Shown: in pieces, positions 9,988 through 20,011 of the stretch
Layout: the number at the start of each line of letters is the position of its first letter
Numbering within the stretch: the first letter of the stretch is position 1
Source: Nanobdellota archaeon
GTDB lineage: Archaea > Nanobdellota > Nanobdellia > JAAOXT01
Assembly: GCA_018221045.1 (NCBI GenBank)
Contig: JAAOXT010000015.1
Span: 1 to 56,779 of the forward strand
Direction of reading: 5' to 3'
DNA length: 56,779 nucleotides
Notes under the pieces: generated by a model
What the model saw: the letters and a program-made list of their open reading frames with translations, nothing else
Told to the model about the DNA's origin: nothing
Databases searched by the model: none
Made by a program: the position numbers and the translations under genes

Positions 9988-10620
9988 ATGAGCAAACAAA
10001 GTTTTTTTTCTAGGTTTATATCAGCATTTAAGATATTTTTCAAGAGAAAAAAAAAGCTTGCTTTAGGCATTTATGGTCCTACAAACGCTGGAAAAACCAC
10101 TCTTGCGAACAAGATAAGTATGGATTGGACTGGAGAAGAAGTTGGAGCGGTTAGCAGGATTCCTCATGAAACCAGACGAGTTCAGAACAAAGAGAATGTG
10201 CTCGTAGAATGGGAAGGCAAGAAATTAGTCATAAACCTTATTGACACGCCGGGAATCGCTACTAGAGTGGATTACGAGGACTTCATCAAGTTCAAACTTA
10301 AAAAAAAGGAGTCTCAAGAAAGGGCGAGAGAAGCCACGCAAGGAATAATTGAAGCGATTAAGTGGTTGGACAATATGGAGTGCGTTCTGGCGGTTATGGA
10401 CGCGACCAAGAACCCGTTAACCCAAGTTAACTTAACCATTCTCGGAAACCTTGAGGCAAGAGGAATCCCGGTAATCATTGTTGCTAACAAAATCGATTTG
10501 AAAAAAGCCAATCTTAAAAGGATTGAGTCAGCTTTCCCGCAGTACACTGTTGTCGGCATTTCTGCAAAAGACGGGAAGAACATAGAAGGTTTGTATAAAG
10601 CAATATTTGATACAGCGTAA
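9988..10620 (+). CDS. Era-like small GTPase (candidate ArvA homologue)
   Basis: G1 GPTNAGKTTL, G3 DTPG, G4 NKID, G5 SAK. Confidence 0.85.
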   Translation: MSKQSFFSRFISAFKIFFKRKKKLALGIYGPTNAGKTTLANKISMDWTGEEVGAVSRIPHETRRVQNKENVLVEWEGKKLVINLIDTPGIATRVDYEDFIKFKLKKKESQERAREATQGIIEAIKWLDNMECVLAVMDATKNPLTQVNLTILGNLEARGIPVIIVANKIDLKKANLKRIESAFPQYTVVGISAKDGKNIEGLYKAIFDTA

Positions 10621-10633
10621 AAAATTTGTGTGC

Positions 10634-11038
10634 ATGAAAAAAAAGAGGAAAAAAACTAAGAAAATGGATAAGCTAACACTACACTTCATTCCCTTCGAAA
10701 GGTTCATTAACTTGTCAAGCGATGACAAAACTAGCACGATTCTTGAGTACACTAAGAAAGGTAAAATCATAATCATTGAGTCCTATCTTGACCCTAAAGA
10801 GCAGGCCACACTCATAACAAATGTTATGGGCAATATTGATGGCAAGTACAGCGGGGTTGAAATGATATCTTTTACCAGAAAAGATTTTCAGAAAGATAAC
10901 TCGTTTTACGTTAGATTAAGGAACGCAGCCATAGACTTGCTTTCCGGAAAAAAAGCGGGGTTAACCATTGTAGGACCAGCAAATATTGTTAAAAAAATAG
11001 AGCGGAACCCTGAAATGATAATGCTCTCAATAAAGTGA
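10634..11038 (+). CDS. DUF2073-like archaeal protein (candidate ArvB homologue)
   Basis: KLTLHFIPFERFINLSSDDKTSTILEYTKKGKIIIIESYLDPKEQATLITNVMGNIDGKYSGVEMISF, directly downstream of the GTPase. Confidence 0.7.
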   Translation: MKKKRKKTKKMDKLTLHFIPFERFINLSSDDKTSTILEYTKKGKIIIIESYLDPKEQATLITNVMGNIDGKYSGVEMISFTRKDFQKDNSFYVRLRNAAIDLLSGKKAGLTIVGPANIVKKIERNPEMIMLSIK

Positions 11039-11045
11039 TTTTTCA

Positions 11046-11402
11046 ATGCCTCATAGATGTGTTCGTTGTGGAAAAATGTACCCGGATGGCGCGCCAGAAT
11101 TACTTACTGGTTGTGTTGACTGCAAGTCCAGGTTTTTCTTCTTCATTAAAAAAGAGAATTTAAAGAAAGTCAAGTTACCAGAATTGACTTCTAAGGAAGC
11201 GGATCAGGTTGAGAAGGATATTAGAAAGATTATTGGCGTGGAGGATGATGATAAGCCTATCGTGCTGGACCTAGAAACAGTTCAAGTCATCAAACCAGGG
11301 AAGTACGTTATTGATTTGGTGAAAGCGTTCAGCGAGTCAGGGCCAGTGATTTACAAGTTGAAAGAGGGTAAGTACATGATAGACCTCACGCCGAGCAAGT
11401 GA
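11046..11402 (+). CDS. Zn-ribbon protein (candidate OapC/ArvC family)
   Basis: HRCVRCGKMYPDG...LTGCVDCKSRFFFF zinc ribbon; immediately downstream of the DUF2073-like gene. Confidence 0.7.
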   Translation: MPHRCVRCGKMYPDGAPELLTGCVDCKSRFFFFIKKENLKKVKLPELTSKEADQVEKDIRKIIGVEDDDKPIVLDLETVQVIKPGKYVIDLVKAFSESGPVIYKLKEGKYMIDLTPSK

Positions 11403-11449
11403 AAAAAAATCGAAACTCTTAAAAGAGAACGTGTGAAAACAGTTCTTTA

Positions 11450-11704
11450 ATGAAACTCGGAATTGACACTCTTGTTAAAGATTTTTTGGATAGTGTTTAC
11501 CCTAAGTACTGTAAACTGTCAGGTTTTGTCAAGCCGGATAGGTTAGTTTTGAAGATAAAGCAAAACTTGGGTCAGGGTTCGCTTGAAGAAATGCAAGAAA
11601 AAGGATTGAATGGTTCTTTAGACGAGTTCGTTGACATTTGTGGTGGTTGCGCTTATCTGCATAACGAGTGTTGGGGTGCAAGGTACACGCAAAAAACGGA
11701 ATAA
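11450..11704 (+). CDS. hypothetical protein, Cys-rich C-terminus
   Basis: 84-aa ORF ending VDICGGCAYLHNECWGARYTQKTE. Confidence 0.5.
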   Translation: MKLGIDTLVKDFLDSVYPKYCKLSGFVKPDRLVLKIKQNLGQGSLEEMQEKGLNGSLDEFVDICGGCAYLHNECWGARYTQKTE

Positions 11705-11736
11705 TTATAACATCTACAATGTTTTTTTGTTTAGTT

Positions 11737-12627
11737 ATGGGCTTTTTTGGCAGAAGAAAATTAAACAAGTTCAATCAAATGGGACTAATCCCTGCAGGAA
11801 ACGTTCCTGAGAAAGAATTCTTTGAACAAGCGGAAAAAAGATTGAGGATGACGAAAACGTTAAGAGAACTTTTAGAACTAACAAAAACGCACGATATTGA
11901 CTTGAATGATTTATTTAAACGTGTAGGATTTGATTATCTTCAAAAAAAAATTCCAGTTAAAAAAAGTGAAGATTTTGAGATAATCAAAAGAAAAGAACAA
12001 ATCCTCCCATTAGGTGTTAAAAGACCAGTTTTTAACGAATTCATACTCCGAGATAGAATAATAAACCGTCCCGAGCAACGCTGTTTTGGAAAGTTCTTTA
12101 CTGGTTTGGATTTGATAGCTTATGAAGAGACTGGCTGGCGAGAACACGGCGAAATTAAGAAAAATCGGATAGTTCTTCATGAGAACATTCACGCAATAAG
12201 AACAAATTTTATCGAGCCAGCAGAGTACATGCCAGACGTATTACAATTTCCAGAAATTGTTTGGGGTGGGGCGGAAGCCATAGATATATATGAAAAGAAC
12301 AGGTGGGATGAAGAAGAGAAGGGGGGTCAAAAGTTTTCTACCCCCAGTTTTTTTGACGTGGCGTGTTCTTACATGATTATTAGGGATTCCAGTCCTGATT
12401 TGAATGTTAGTGCCATGGCTGTCAGGATGACTGCTGAAGAAATTTGTTACGCGTCCAGAAAAGCGGTGAGCGACGACCATTATCACGCTGGGTTTTTCAT
12501 GGGTTTTGGAAAGCTGACTGGTAGAATTGAGCAAACTCTTGACCAAACAATTATTGAAATGCGTGACGAAGAATTAATGCCTGAGTACAGGGCGAGAATG
12601 ATTCTTGACGCAGGAAGAATGAAATAA
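11737..12627 (+). CDS. putative zinc-metallopeptidase-like protein
   Basis: RIVLHENIHAIRTNF contains HExxH, with a downstream acidic segment WGGAEAID. Start moved to MGFFGRRKL. Confidence 0.5.
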   Translation: MGFFGRRKLNKFNQMGLIPAGNVPEKEFFEQAEKRLRMTKTLRELLELTKTHDIDLNDLFKRVGFDYLQKKIPVKKSEDFEIIKRKEQILPLGVKRPVFNEFILRDRIINRPEQRCFGKFFTGLDLIAYEETGWREHGEIKKNRIVLHENIHAIRTNFIEPAEYMPDVLQFPEIVWGGAEAIDIYEKNRWDEEEKGGQKFSTPSFFDVACSYMIIRDSSPDLNVSAMAVRMTAEEICYASRKAVSDDHYHAGFFMGFGKLTGRIEQTLDQTIIEMRDEELMPEYRARMILDAGRMK

Positions 12628-12779
12628 ACCTTTTTTTTTTTCGTTAACGAATTGGGAAAAACCCTTGAAAATTAGAAGATTTTCAGGACGCCAAAAACAC
12701 TTGTTTTTGTGGGAAAGAATGTTCACCAAGATTTTTGGTTAAGCTTTTGCCGAGCGAGAGCGAGGGAAAAGGTTAGGAG

Positions 12780-12853
12780 TGGACCCGACGCGATTCGAAC
12801 GCGTAGCCTCCTCCGTGCAAGGGAGGCGATCTGCCAGATTGATCTACGGGCCC
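12780..12853 (-). tRNA. tRNA-Ala(UGC)
   Basis: GGGCCCG...CCUCC-CUUGCAC-GGAGG...CGGGUCC-A. G3:U70 alanine identity pair present. Confidence 0.95.
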
Positions 12854-13215
12854 AAAACTTCGAATCACTTTGGGAAGTGATTCAACTAATTGAGTAATCC
12901 TTTCTTGAGAAGGTTGGTTTTAAAAGTGTTTTGTTGAAAGAATGATTACTTTGATTTATGGCTCTCGCAGGTTAGCGATTAAATTGAGGGATTGCCAAAA
13001 CTCTTACGAGTCGTCTGGCAATCCATTAAATTTTTTTTTTCCCTCCGAGTTGTATTCTCGATTTGACTCATCTATTTCTGTTAATTCCTTTGCTAAGGAC
13101 AAGTCTAATATCTCTTTATTGCGCGCTTTACTTATATATTTTATCGTAAAAGAAGAGTATTTGAAGTTTTTTTTTCAAGAAATTTTTTATAGTACTAACG
13201 ATAATACCTGTTTTA

Positions 13216-13827
13216 ATGGAACGCTTATTAATCGGTTTAGGAGTAGTTGCAGGCGTAATAATTGTTGCGTTGCTCGTCGTGAACTATCTATTGACCCCGT
13301 ACGGGCTTACCGTTTTTGACGTGATAACAATTCTGTTCAACTCTTTTTCGAGTTCAGCATCTCTCCAATCATTTAATTCCATATCTTCTGAAGATTTGGG
13401 GGAAGAGGTTTACAACCAGTTGAGAGACGATAGAATAGATGCGATTAATACTGTTGAATCATGGAGGTCGGACGTGGAGGATGTTAATAATGACCCTGAA
13501 ATGGTTTCAGCAATTAAAGCAGAGTTTGGAGAAGAATTCACGCTTTACATGTTTTCTTATTATTATGCTGACCAATTTAGTTTTAAGGTTTTTGAGTGGA
13601 CCATGTCGCAAGAAAATGGTTTGATAACGGTTTTTGAGGAGGGCATGCCAGAGAGTTACGACGCGACTGTGGAATTGAACAACGAGTTGGTTATTCCTTT
13701 GCTTGATGGAGAGTTAGCGGAGGATGAATTGCTCAGTCAGGTAAAACAGGGAAACGTGAAAATTATTCCAGTAACAATGCTTTCAAAAACCGTCAGTCTT
13801 TTCCAGCGTTTTTCTTCAACAAATTAA
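13216..13827 (+). CDS. hypothetical membrane-anchored protein
   Basis: 203 aa with N-terminal TM LLIGLGVVAGVIIVALLVVNYLL. Confidence 0.6.
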   Translation: MERLLIGLGVVAGVIIVALLVVNYLLTPYGLTVFDVITILFNSFSSSASLQSFNSISSEDLGEEVYNQLRDDRIDAINTVESWRSDVEDVNNDPEMVSAIKAEFGEEFTLYMFSYYYADQFSFKVFEWTMSQENGLITVFEEGMPESYDATVELNNELVIPLLDGELAEDELLSQVKQGNVKIIPVTMLSKTVSLFQRFSSTN

Positions 13828-14488
13828 TGATTTCAAGTAATTCTGGAAACTTGTTTATTGAAAAGTTGTGGAATTCGAATTCATGGCCGAAAACTTGGCC
13901 GTACTTGGCTAGCACGGTAGTCATGCCTAGCCTGTTGGCTCCTGCAATGTCTCTTTCAGGGTTGTCGCCGACGAAAATGACTTGTTCTGGCTTAACCTTC
14001 ATCGCTTTCAACGCCTTCTTAAATGGAAGCGGGTGGGGTTTGGACTTGCTGTTTCGGCTTCTGCCAATGACGACGTCAAAGTAGTCTTGCAATCTTAGAC
14101 CACAAATCCTGAGCCATGCCTGTATTATTGGAGCGTCGCTGACCACCCCTAATTTTAAACCCCTTTTTTTTAGTTCTTCAAAAATTGTTTTCACGTTAGG
14201 ATAAGGTTTTATGTATCCTTCTTTTATCCTGCGGTACGCCACGATGCCAGAGCACATTATTTTGTAATCTATTTTTCCAATAGCTTTTTTTAGGAATTTT
14301 TGAAATATTCGCTGGTACTCAATGCCATGGGTTTTGTAGAGTTCGAACATTAGTTCAATCGCTTTTTTTTTGTCCATGCTTAAACCGTTCACTATCATGG
14401 CGTCAACAGCTGCTTCCACGCTTTTGTTCTTCATCGTCGAATAATCGATTAGCGTGTTGTCAAGGTCGAAGAGAACTGCTTTAATCAT
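13793..14488 (-). CDS. HAD-superfamily hydrolase
   Basis: AVLFDLDNTLI, LGVVSDAP, FVGDNPERDIAGANRLGM. Confidence 0.88.
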   Translation of the reverse strand: MIKAVLFDLDNTLIDYSTMKNKSVEAAVDAMIVNGLSMDKKKAIELMFELYKTHGIEYQRIFQKFLKKAIGKIDYKIMCSGIVAYRRIKEGYIKPYPNVKTIFEELKKRGLKLGVVSDAPIIQAWLRICGLRLQDYFDVVIGRSRNSKSKPHPLPFKKALKAMKVKPEQVIFVGDNPERDIAGANRLGMTTVLAKYGQVFGHEFEFHNFSINKFPELLEIINLLKKNAGKD

Positions 14489-14562
14489 GATAAAAAAATA
14501 GTTCACGAGTTTTTAATTATCTTGTGGTTAGGCAAGCCTAGTTATTGTTAGAATGAAAGAGT

Positions 14563-14590
14563 TGCATGAATCTTTGTGTAGCGTCCAACC
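14563..14590 (-). other. 3' strand of 16S pre-rRNA processing stem
   Basis: tgcatgaatctttgtgtagcgtccaacc complements 16168-16195. Confidence 0.8.
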
Positions 14591-14657
14591 CTCCTGTTGG
14601 AGTGATAATTTGTTTTCCCGTTTCTGCACACGGACCTCACTATCAAAAAATTTTTTT

Positions 14658-16127
<1,470 letters not shown>

Positions 16128-16167
16128 TATAACGGGTTTACTACTCTTTTTTTTTTCACAACAAATA

Positions 16168-16195
16168 GGTTGGATATCGCCTAAAGATTCATGCA
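16168..16195 (-). other. 5' strand of 16S pre-rRNA processing stem
   Basis: ggttggatatcgcctaaagattcatgca complements 14563-14590 (13-bp outer helix, BHB-like centre, 7-bp inner helix). Confidence 0.8.
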
Positions 16196-16437
16196 TCATA
16201 CCCACCGTTGGTGGGCACTCATCCTGACTTGAACAGAAGCCTTTTTTTTTGGCACGAAAAAAACAGGTTTTTATTGGGAAGAGTAATTTTTCATAGACAC
16301 TACAAGATGCAGTGATTCTCGAATTACCCGCCGGAAATATTCAATAATCCTTTTTTTTCGTGATCTTAAATTGCTACAGTTTCAGATCAATTCTATAGGA
16401 TGAGAGGTTTTCTTTATAAAGTTTTGTATTAAAAAAA

Positions 16438-16668
16438 ATGTTTTTAAGCTCGTTTTGTGTAAAGATTGACGTGAAAGAGGAAGACAAGAATCTTTTGGTG
16501 GCAGGAGTTTTAGGAGGCTTGGGTGGAGGCTTGGCTCTTTTCATAATCTTCAGTTTCTTTTTGCAAAACGAGTCAGCTTGGACTTATCTGATTTTCTTTC
16601 CAGTGTTTTATACGCTTACTTATTTTTTGTTCGGAAAATTTTTGAGTCACAGAAAGAAATCAAAGTAA
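16438..16668 (+). CDS. small two-TM membrane protein
   Basis: 76-aa ORF with two hydrophobic segments. Confidence 0.5.
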   Translation: MFLSSFCVKIDVKEEDKNLLVAGVLGGLGGGLALFIIFSFFLQNESAWTYLIFFPVFYTLTYFLFGKFLSHRKKSK

Positions 16669-17160
16669 GTCTTCGACGGTTAGCACGTTGTGTAAGAGAA
16701 ATTTTGGTTCTTGTAATCCTCGTTTGACAATCACGTGATATCCAAGGATTTCAGCACCCGTTTTTTTAATGATGTCTTCTATTTCTCTCAGACTTTGGCC
16801 TGTTGTGTAAACATCGTCAACCACAGACACTTTATCTTTTTCAGTTGGGACGTAACCATCAATAAACTCTTTTCTGCCATGGTTTTTTGGAGTGTTTCTT
16901 ACCATTGCTAGTTCAAACCCTTTCATAGAACAGAGCTTAACAGCTAATGGCAGTCCTCCGTAACCAGATGCAGCAATGCAAGTAGTTTTTTTGTCCATTT
17001 TACTCCACAATAGGCGACACATTAGTTTTAGAATGTTAGGGTTGCCGAACGCTTTCTTGATGTCAACATAGAAATCAGAGGCTTCAACGTTTTTTAATCT
17101 CACTGGCTCTTTGTAAATCACCTCCAGTTCTTTTAGTCTTTTAACAAGTTCGCTTTTCAT
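16660..17160 (-). CDS. pyrE: orotate phosphoribosyltransferase-like PRTase
   Basis: PRPP-binding motif VSVVDDVYTTGQSL; IAASGYGGLPLA; MVRNTPKNHG. Confidence 0.75.
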   Translation of the reverse strand: MKSELVKRLKELEVIYKEPVRLKNVEASDFYVDIKKAFGNPNILKLMCRLLWSKMDKKTTCIAASGYGGLPLAVKLCSMKGFELAMVRNTPKNHGRKEFIDGYVPTEKDKVSVVDDVYTTGQSLREIEDIIKKTGAEILGYHVIVKRGLQEPKFLLHNVLTVEDLL

Positions 17161-17171
17161 TAATTTTTGAG

Positions 17172-17317
17172 TGTAGGGGCTGGGATTCGAACCCAGGAAC
17201 CCACTAAGAGACAGGGTTTCTCACCAACAATCTTCTTTTCCGTCAACGCTTTTGGAGCGTTAGCGAGAAAAGGGTTGGTCCTAAGCCCTGCGCCGTTGGC
17301 CACTTGGCTACCCCTAC
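17172..17317 (-). tRNA. tRNA-Leu(UAG) with 62-nt intron (intron 17218-17279)
   Basis: GTAGGGG/CCCCTAC acceptor; anticodon stem CAGGG/CCCUG; canonical BHB: CUUA-GGA-CCAAC and GUUGG-UGAG-AAA. Confidence 0.93.
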
Positions 17318-17376
17318 AATGATAAATTAATTCGTAAAAGAATGTTTAAAAGCGTTTTGGTGGAGAAAAGTTTAAT

Positions 17377-17862
17377 ATGTGGGTTAGTCCATTAAATCTT
17401 ATCATGCTTTATAGAGATGAGGTTAAGAAAGAATGGAGTGCTGTGCGCAAGAAGACGGGTTTACCAAGCATTAATGAGTTTGAAAGTTTTTTATGCATGG
17501 ATTTGAGGCTTCCAGTCGTTGAAAGCGCTTTACTACTTCTTAAAAACAAAGTGGCAAGTTTTGAAGGGTTAATATACAGCACTTTAACTAAGAGGAGTTA
17601 TTTCTTCGATGTTGAAGAGGGTTTTCTCACGCCATCTGAGAAAAAAGTTTTGAAGAAAAAGCTGAAAAAAATTGCATGTTTGATTAATAATGTATCGTCA
17701 GCGCTTTGCGGTTCTAAAAACAAAAAACTGGGGGTTCTGGAAAGCACTTATGAAACTGTTAAACAAGATTTGTACCCTTTTTTTAAAGAGCATTACAAAA
17801 AAATGAGTTCAAAGTGGAAAAGTAAAGAAGAAAAAAAGAAACCTGATTCATCCTTTGGTTAA
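17377..17862 (+). CDS. hypothetical protein
   Basis: 161-aa ORF; no family recognised. Confidence 0.55.
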   Translation: MWVSPLNLIMLYRDEVKKEWSAVRKKTGLPSINEFESFLCMDLRLPVVESALLLLKNKVASFEGLIYSTLTKRSYFFDVEEGFLTPSEKKVLKKKLKKIACLINNVSSALCGSKNKKLGVLESTYETVKQDLYPFFKEHYKKMSSKWKSKEEKKKPDSSFG

Positions 17863-17915
17863 CACCAACCATTTTTTTTTAAAAACCTTGATTAAAAACT
17901 CGAGAACTTCAATGA

Positions 17916-18050
17916 TTACTTAGCTCTTTCTCTTTGCTTTCTTCTCTTGCGCTTTCTTTCCCTGATCTTTTTCTTACGAGTCTTCCACCTACACCTATGG
18001 CTTCCTCGTCTTCCAATCGTTTTCTTCCAGTTCCTTGAGCTTCTCTTCAT
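17916..18050 (-). CDS. basic 44-aa protein, ribosomal protein eL41-like; absent from ORF track
   Basis: MKRSSRNWKKTIGRRGSHRCRWKTRKKKIRERKRKRRKQRERAK; the last ~24 residues match the eL41 pattern W-[KR]...KK..R..KRKRRK.R.R[SA]K. Confidence 0.65.
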   Translation of the reverse strand: MKRSSRNWKKTIGRRGSHRCRWKTRKKKIRERKRKRRKQRERAK

Positions 18051-18067
18051 TTGTGCGTTAAGAAGTA

Positions 18068-18730
18068 TTAACCTTCTTTTTTAAACCTTTTCCTTAGAAA
18101 CCTGTTGTAAGCTTTTAGGAACCCGCCTTTGACGTGTTGTAGAATGGGGGGACTGTACTTACCGAAAGATTGGGTTTTTCCTCTTTTTACTGCTTCTAGT
18201 ACAGCGTTCACAGTTTTTTTTGAATCCACAAGCGTGAAAGCATTGCCTAATTCTTTGTAGAAGTGAGCGTCACTGCCTCCAACTTTTGGAAGCCCGTGTT
18301 TTTCAGCGAAAACGTCCGCGTTACTTGAAGCTAAAGGCCAGAGTGTTCGAGCATTCCGGGTCTCCACCGCGTGAATGAACTTTGGGTTGAGCCTTCCCCT
18401 GTTAATAGCTATTCTCATATAATCATAAGGATGAGGAACTATTACCACGCCTCCTTGTTTGATGATTTCTTTGGCAGTTATTTCAGCGCTCATCAAAGGT
18501 TTTATTGAAGTCTTGATGTTCAATCCTAACAAGTGGCCTTGTTTAGTGCTGATTTCTTCTCCATAAATCGTTAAGAAATCTTTAACATTGATTCTTTCAG
18601 GAATGGCGTCGTGGTCCACGAACGCTGCCCCGTCAAAGCCTTTGCTTTTCAGGATTTGAACAGCTTTTTTGACCTCGATCCGCGAGTGGTCTCCTTGAAG
18701 CGTGTGAACGTGGAAATCAAATTTTAGCAT
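18068..18730 (-). CDS. PHP-domain metal-dependent phosphoesterase
   Basis: FDFHVHTLQGDH, AFVDHDAIP, VPHPYDYMR, VGGSDAHFYKELGNAFT. Confidence 0.85.
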   Translation of the reverse strand: MLKFDFHVHTLQGDHSRIEVKKAVQILKSKGFDGAAFVDHDAIPERINVKDFLTIYGEEISTKQGHLLGLNIKTSIKPLMSAEITAKEIIKQGGVVIVPHPYDYMRIAINRGRLNPKFIHAVETRNARTLWPLASSNADVFAEKHGLPKVGGSDAHFYKELGNAFTLVDSKKTVNAVLEAVKRGKTQSFGKYSPPILQHVKGGFLKAYNRFLRKRFKKEG

Positions 18731-18737
18731 GGTGTCA

Positions 18738-19028
18738 TCAAGTCTTCTTATTCTTTTTATTGTTTTGCTTAGAGCCTCGTTTCCTTTTTCTGCGGAATTC
18801 TTTTTTGAGGGCTTTGAAAACCTCTTTTCCCATTAGTATCACGCCGATGTTTCCAGTAATCCAAGGCAGGAAGAAAAGAAATGTTCCAATCCATACAACA
18901 CCCATGCCGAGGAGTATTATGCCCGTAAAACCTACAGGGTATCCTGTGAGCCAGAGGATAAAACCGATTTTTCCGAGTCGGGGCAGTTCTTTGATTATTT
19001 TCCAGACGCGTTTCAGTTTTTCTTTCAC
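18738..19028 (-). CDS. small membrane protein
   Basis: 96 aa, hydrophobic core, highly basic C-terminus. Confidence 0.55.
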   Translation of the reverse strand: MKEKLKRVWKIIKELPRLGKIGFILWLTGYPVGFTGIILLGMGVVWIGTFLFFLPWITGNIGVILMGKEVFKALKKEFRRKRKRGSKQNNKKNKKT

Positions 19029-19104
19029 GGGTTAAACTATCTGGAGGTTAAGAGTAATAAATGTTTTTAAAGACAAGAGGTACTTTTAGGTTAATTGATA
19101 CAAA

Positions 19105-19836
19105 ATGAAAGATGAAAAGAAAAAAAATATAGTTAAGAATGCTTATGGAAAAATAGCGAGAGGAAGTGGCTGTTGTAGTGAATGCAATTCTGAACAAGTT
19201 GCTAAAAATATTGGTTACTCTGACGAAGAAATTCGGGTTGTTCCAGGAGCAAATCAAGGTTTGGGGTGTGGGAACCCAATAGCAATAGGAAAAATACGCG
19301 AAGGTGAAGTTGTTCTTGACCTTGGCTCGGGAACAGGTTTTGACTGTTTTTTAGCCGCTAAAAAAGTGGGTTCATCTGGTAAAGTTATTGGCGTTGACAT
19401 GACTGAAGATATGATAAAAAAGGCAAGAGGTTTCGCTGAAAAACACAATTTTAGTAATGTAGAATTTAGATTAGGGGACATCGAAAATTTGCCCGTTGAA
19501 AGGAATTCAATTGATGTTATAATCAGTAATTGCGTGATTAACCTTGCCCCTGACAAAAGAAAAGTTTTCAAGGAAACGCATCGCGTTTTGAAGTCTGGAG
19601 GAAGAATGTACGTTTCAGACATTGTTTTATTGGAGGAACTTTCAGATGAGAAGAAAAATGATGAGAGTTTACTCGCGGGATGTGTTAGTGGAGCATTATT
19701 GAAAGAATATTATGTTAAAATGATTGAGGATTCTGGGTTTAATGTTAAAATAATATCCGAAAACAAAGAAATAAGTAAGACACAGTACGACGGGATTTTG
19801 CTTGAAAGCTTGAGCATTGAAGCAATTAAAGTTTAA
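19105..19836 (+). CDS. arsM: arsenite S-adenosylmethionine methyltransferase-like
   Basis: GSGCCS, VPGANQGLGCGNPIAIGKIREGEVVLDLGSGTGFDCFLAAKKVG, SNCVINLAPDKRKVFKETHRVLKSGGRMYVSDIV, AGCVSGAL. Confidence 0.9.
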   Translation: MKDEKKKNIVKNAYGKIARGSGCCSECNSEQVAKNIGYSDEEIRVVPGANQGLGCGNPIAIGKIREGEVVLDLGSGTGFDCFLAAKKVGSSGKVIGVDMTEDMIKKARGFAEKHNFSNVEFRLGDIENLPVERNSIDVIISNCVINLAPDKRKVFKETHRVLKSGGRMYVSDIVLLEELSDEKKNDESLLAGCVSGALLKEYYVKMIEDSGFNVKIISENKEISKTQYDGILLESLSIEAIKV

Positions 19837-20011
19837 AAGAAAATTATTTTGCCAATCACCATTTTTATCTACATGGAGAAATTATAGGAATATTTGAAAG
19901 ATGTTTAGGTCGTGGTCTTTTGCTTTTTTTGGGGGTTAATAATAATTGATTAAAATCCATTTTTTCTAAAAAAGAAAAGTCTTAAAACGAACATTTTCTG
20001 AAGTTTTTCTT

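Noticed and set aside
12730-12778. GAGCGAGAGCGAGG motif downstream of tRNA-Ala
   Set aside because: Only a weak imperfect stem; no clear terminator or sRNA signature.
13025-13200. Minus-strand reading frame ending ...LAKELTEIDESNREYNSEGKKKFNGLPDDS
   Set aside because: Protein-like composition, but no acceptable start codon upstream; not callable without conservation data.
16200-16270. Hairpin GUGCCCACC/GGUGGGUAU with tandem GA in the 16S leader as a second kink-turn
   Set aside because: The tandem G.A is present, but no flanking C-stem with a 3-nt bulge could be formed.
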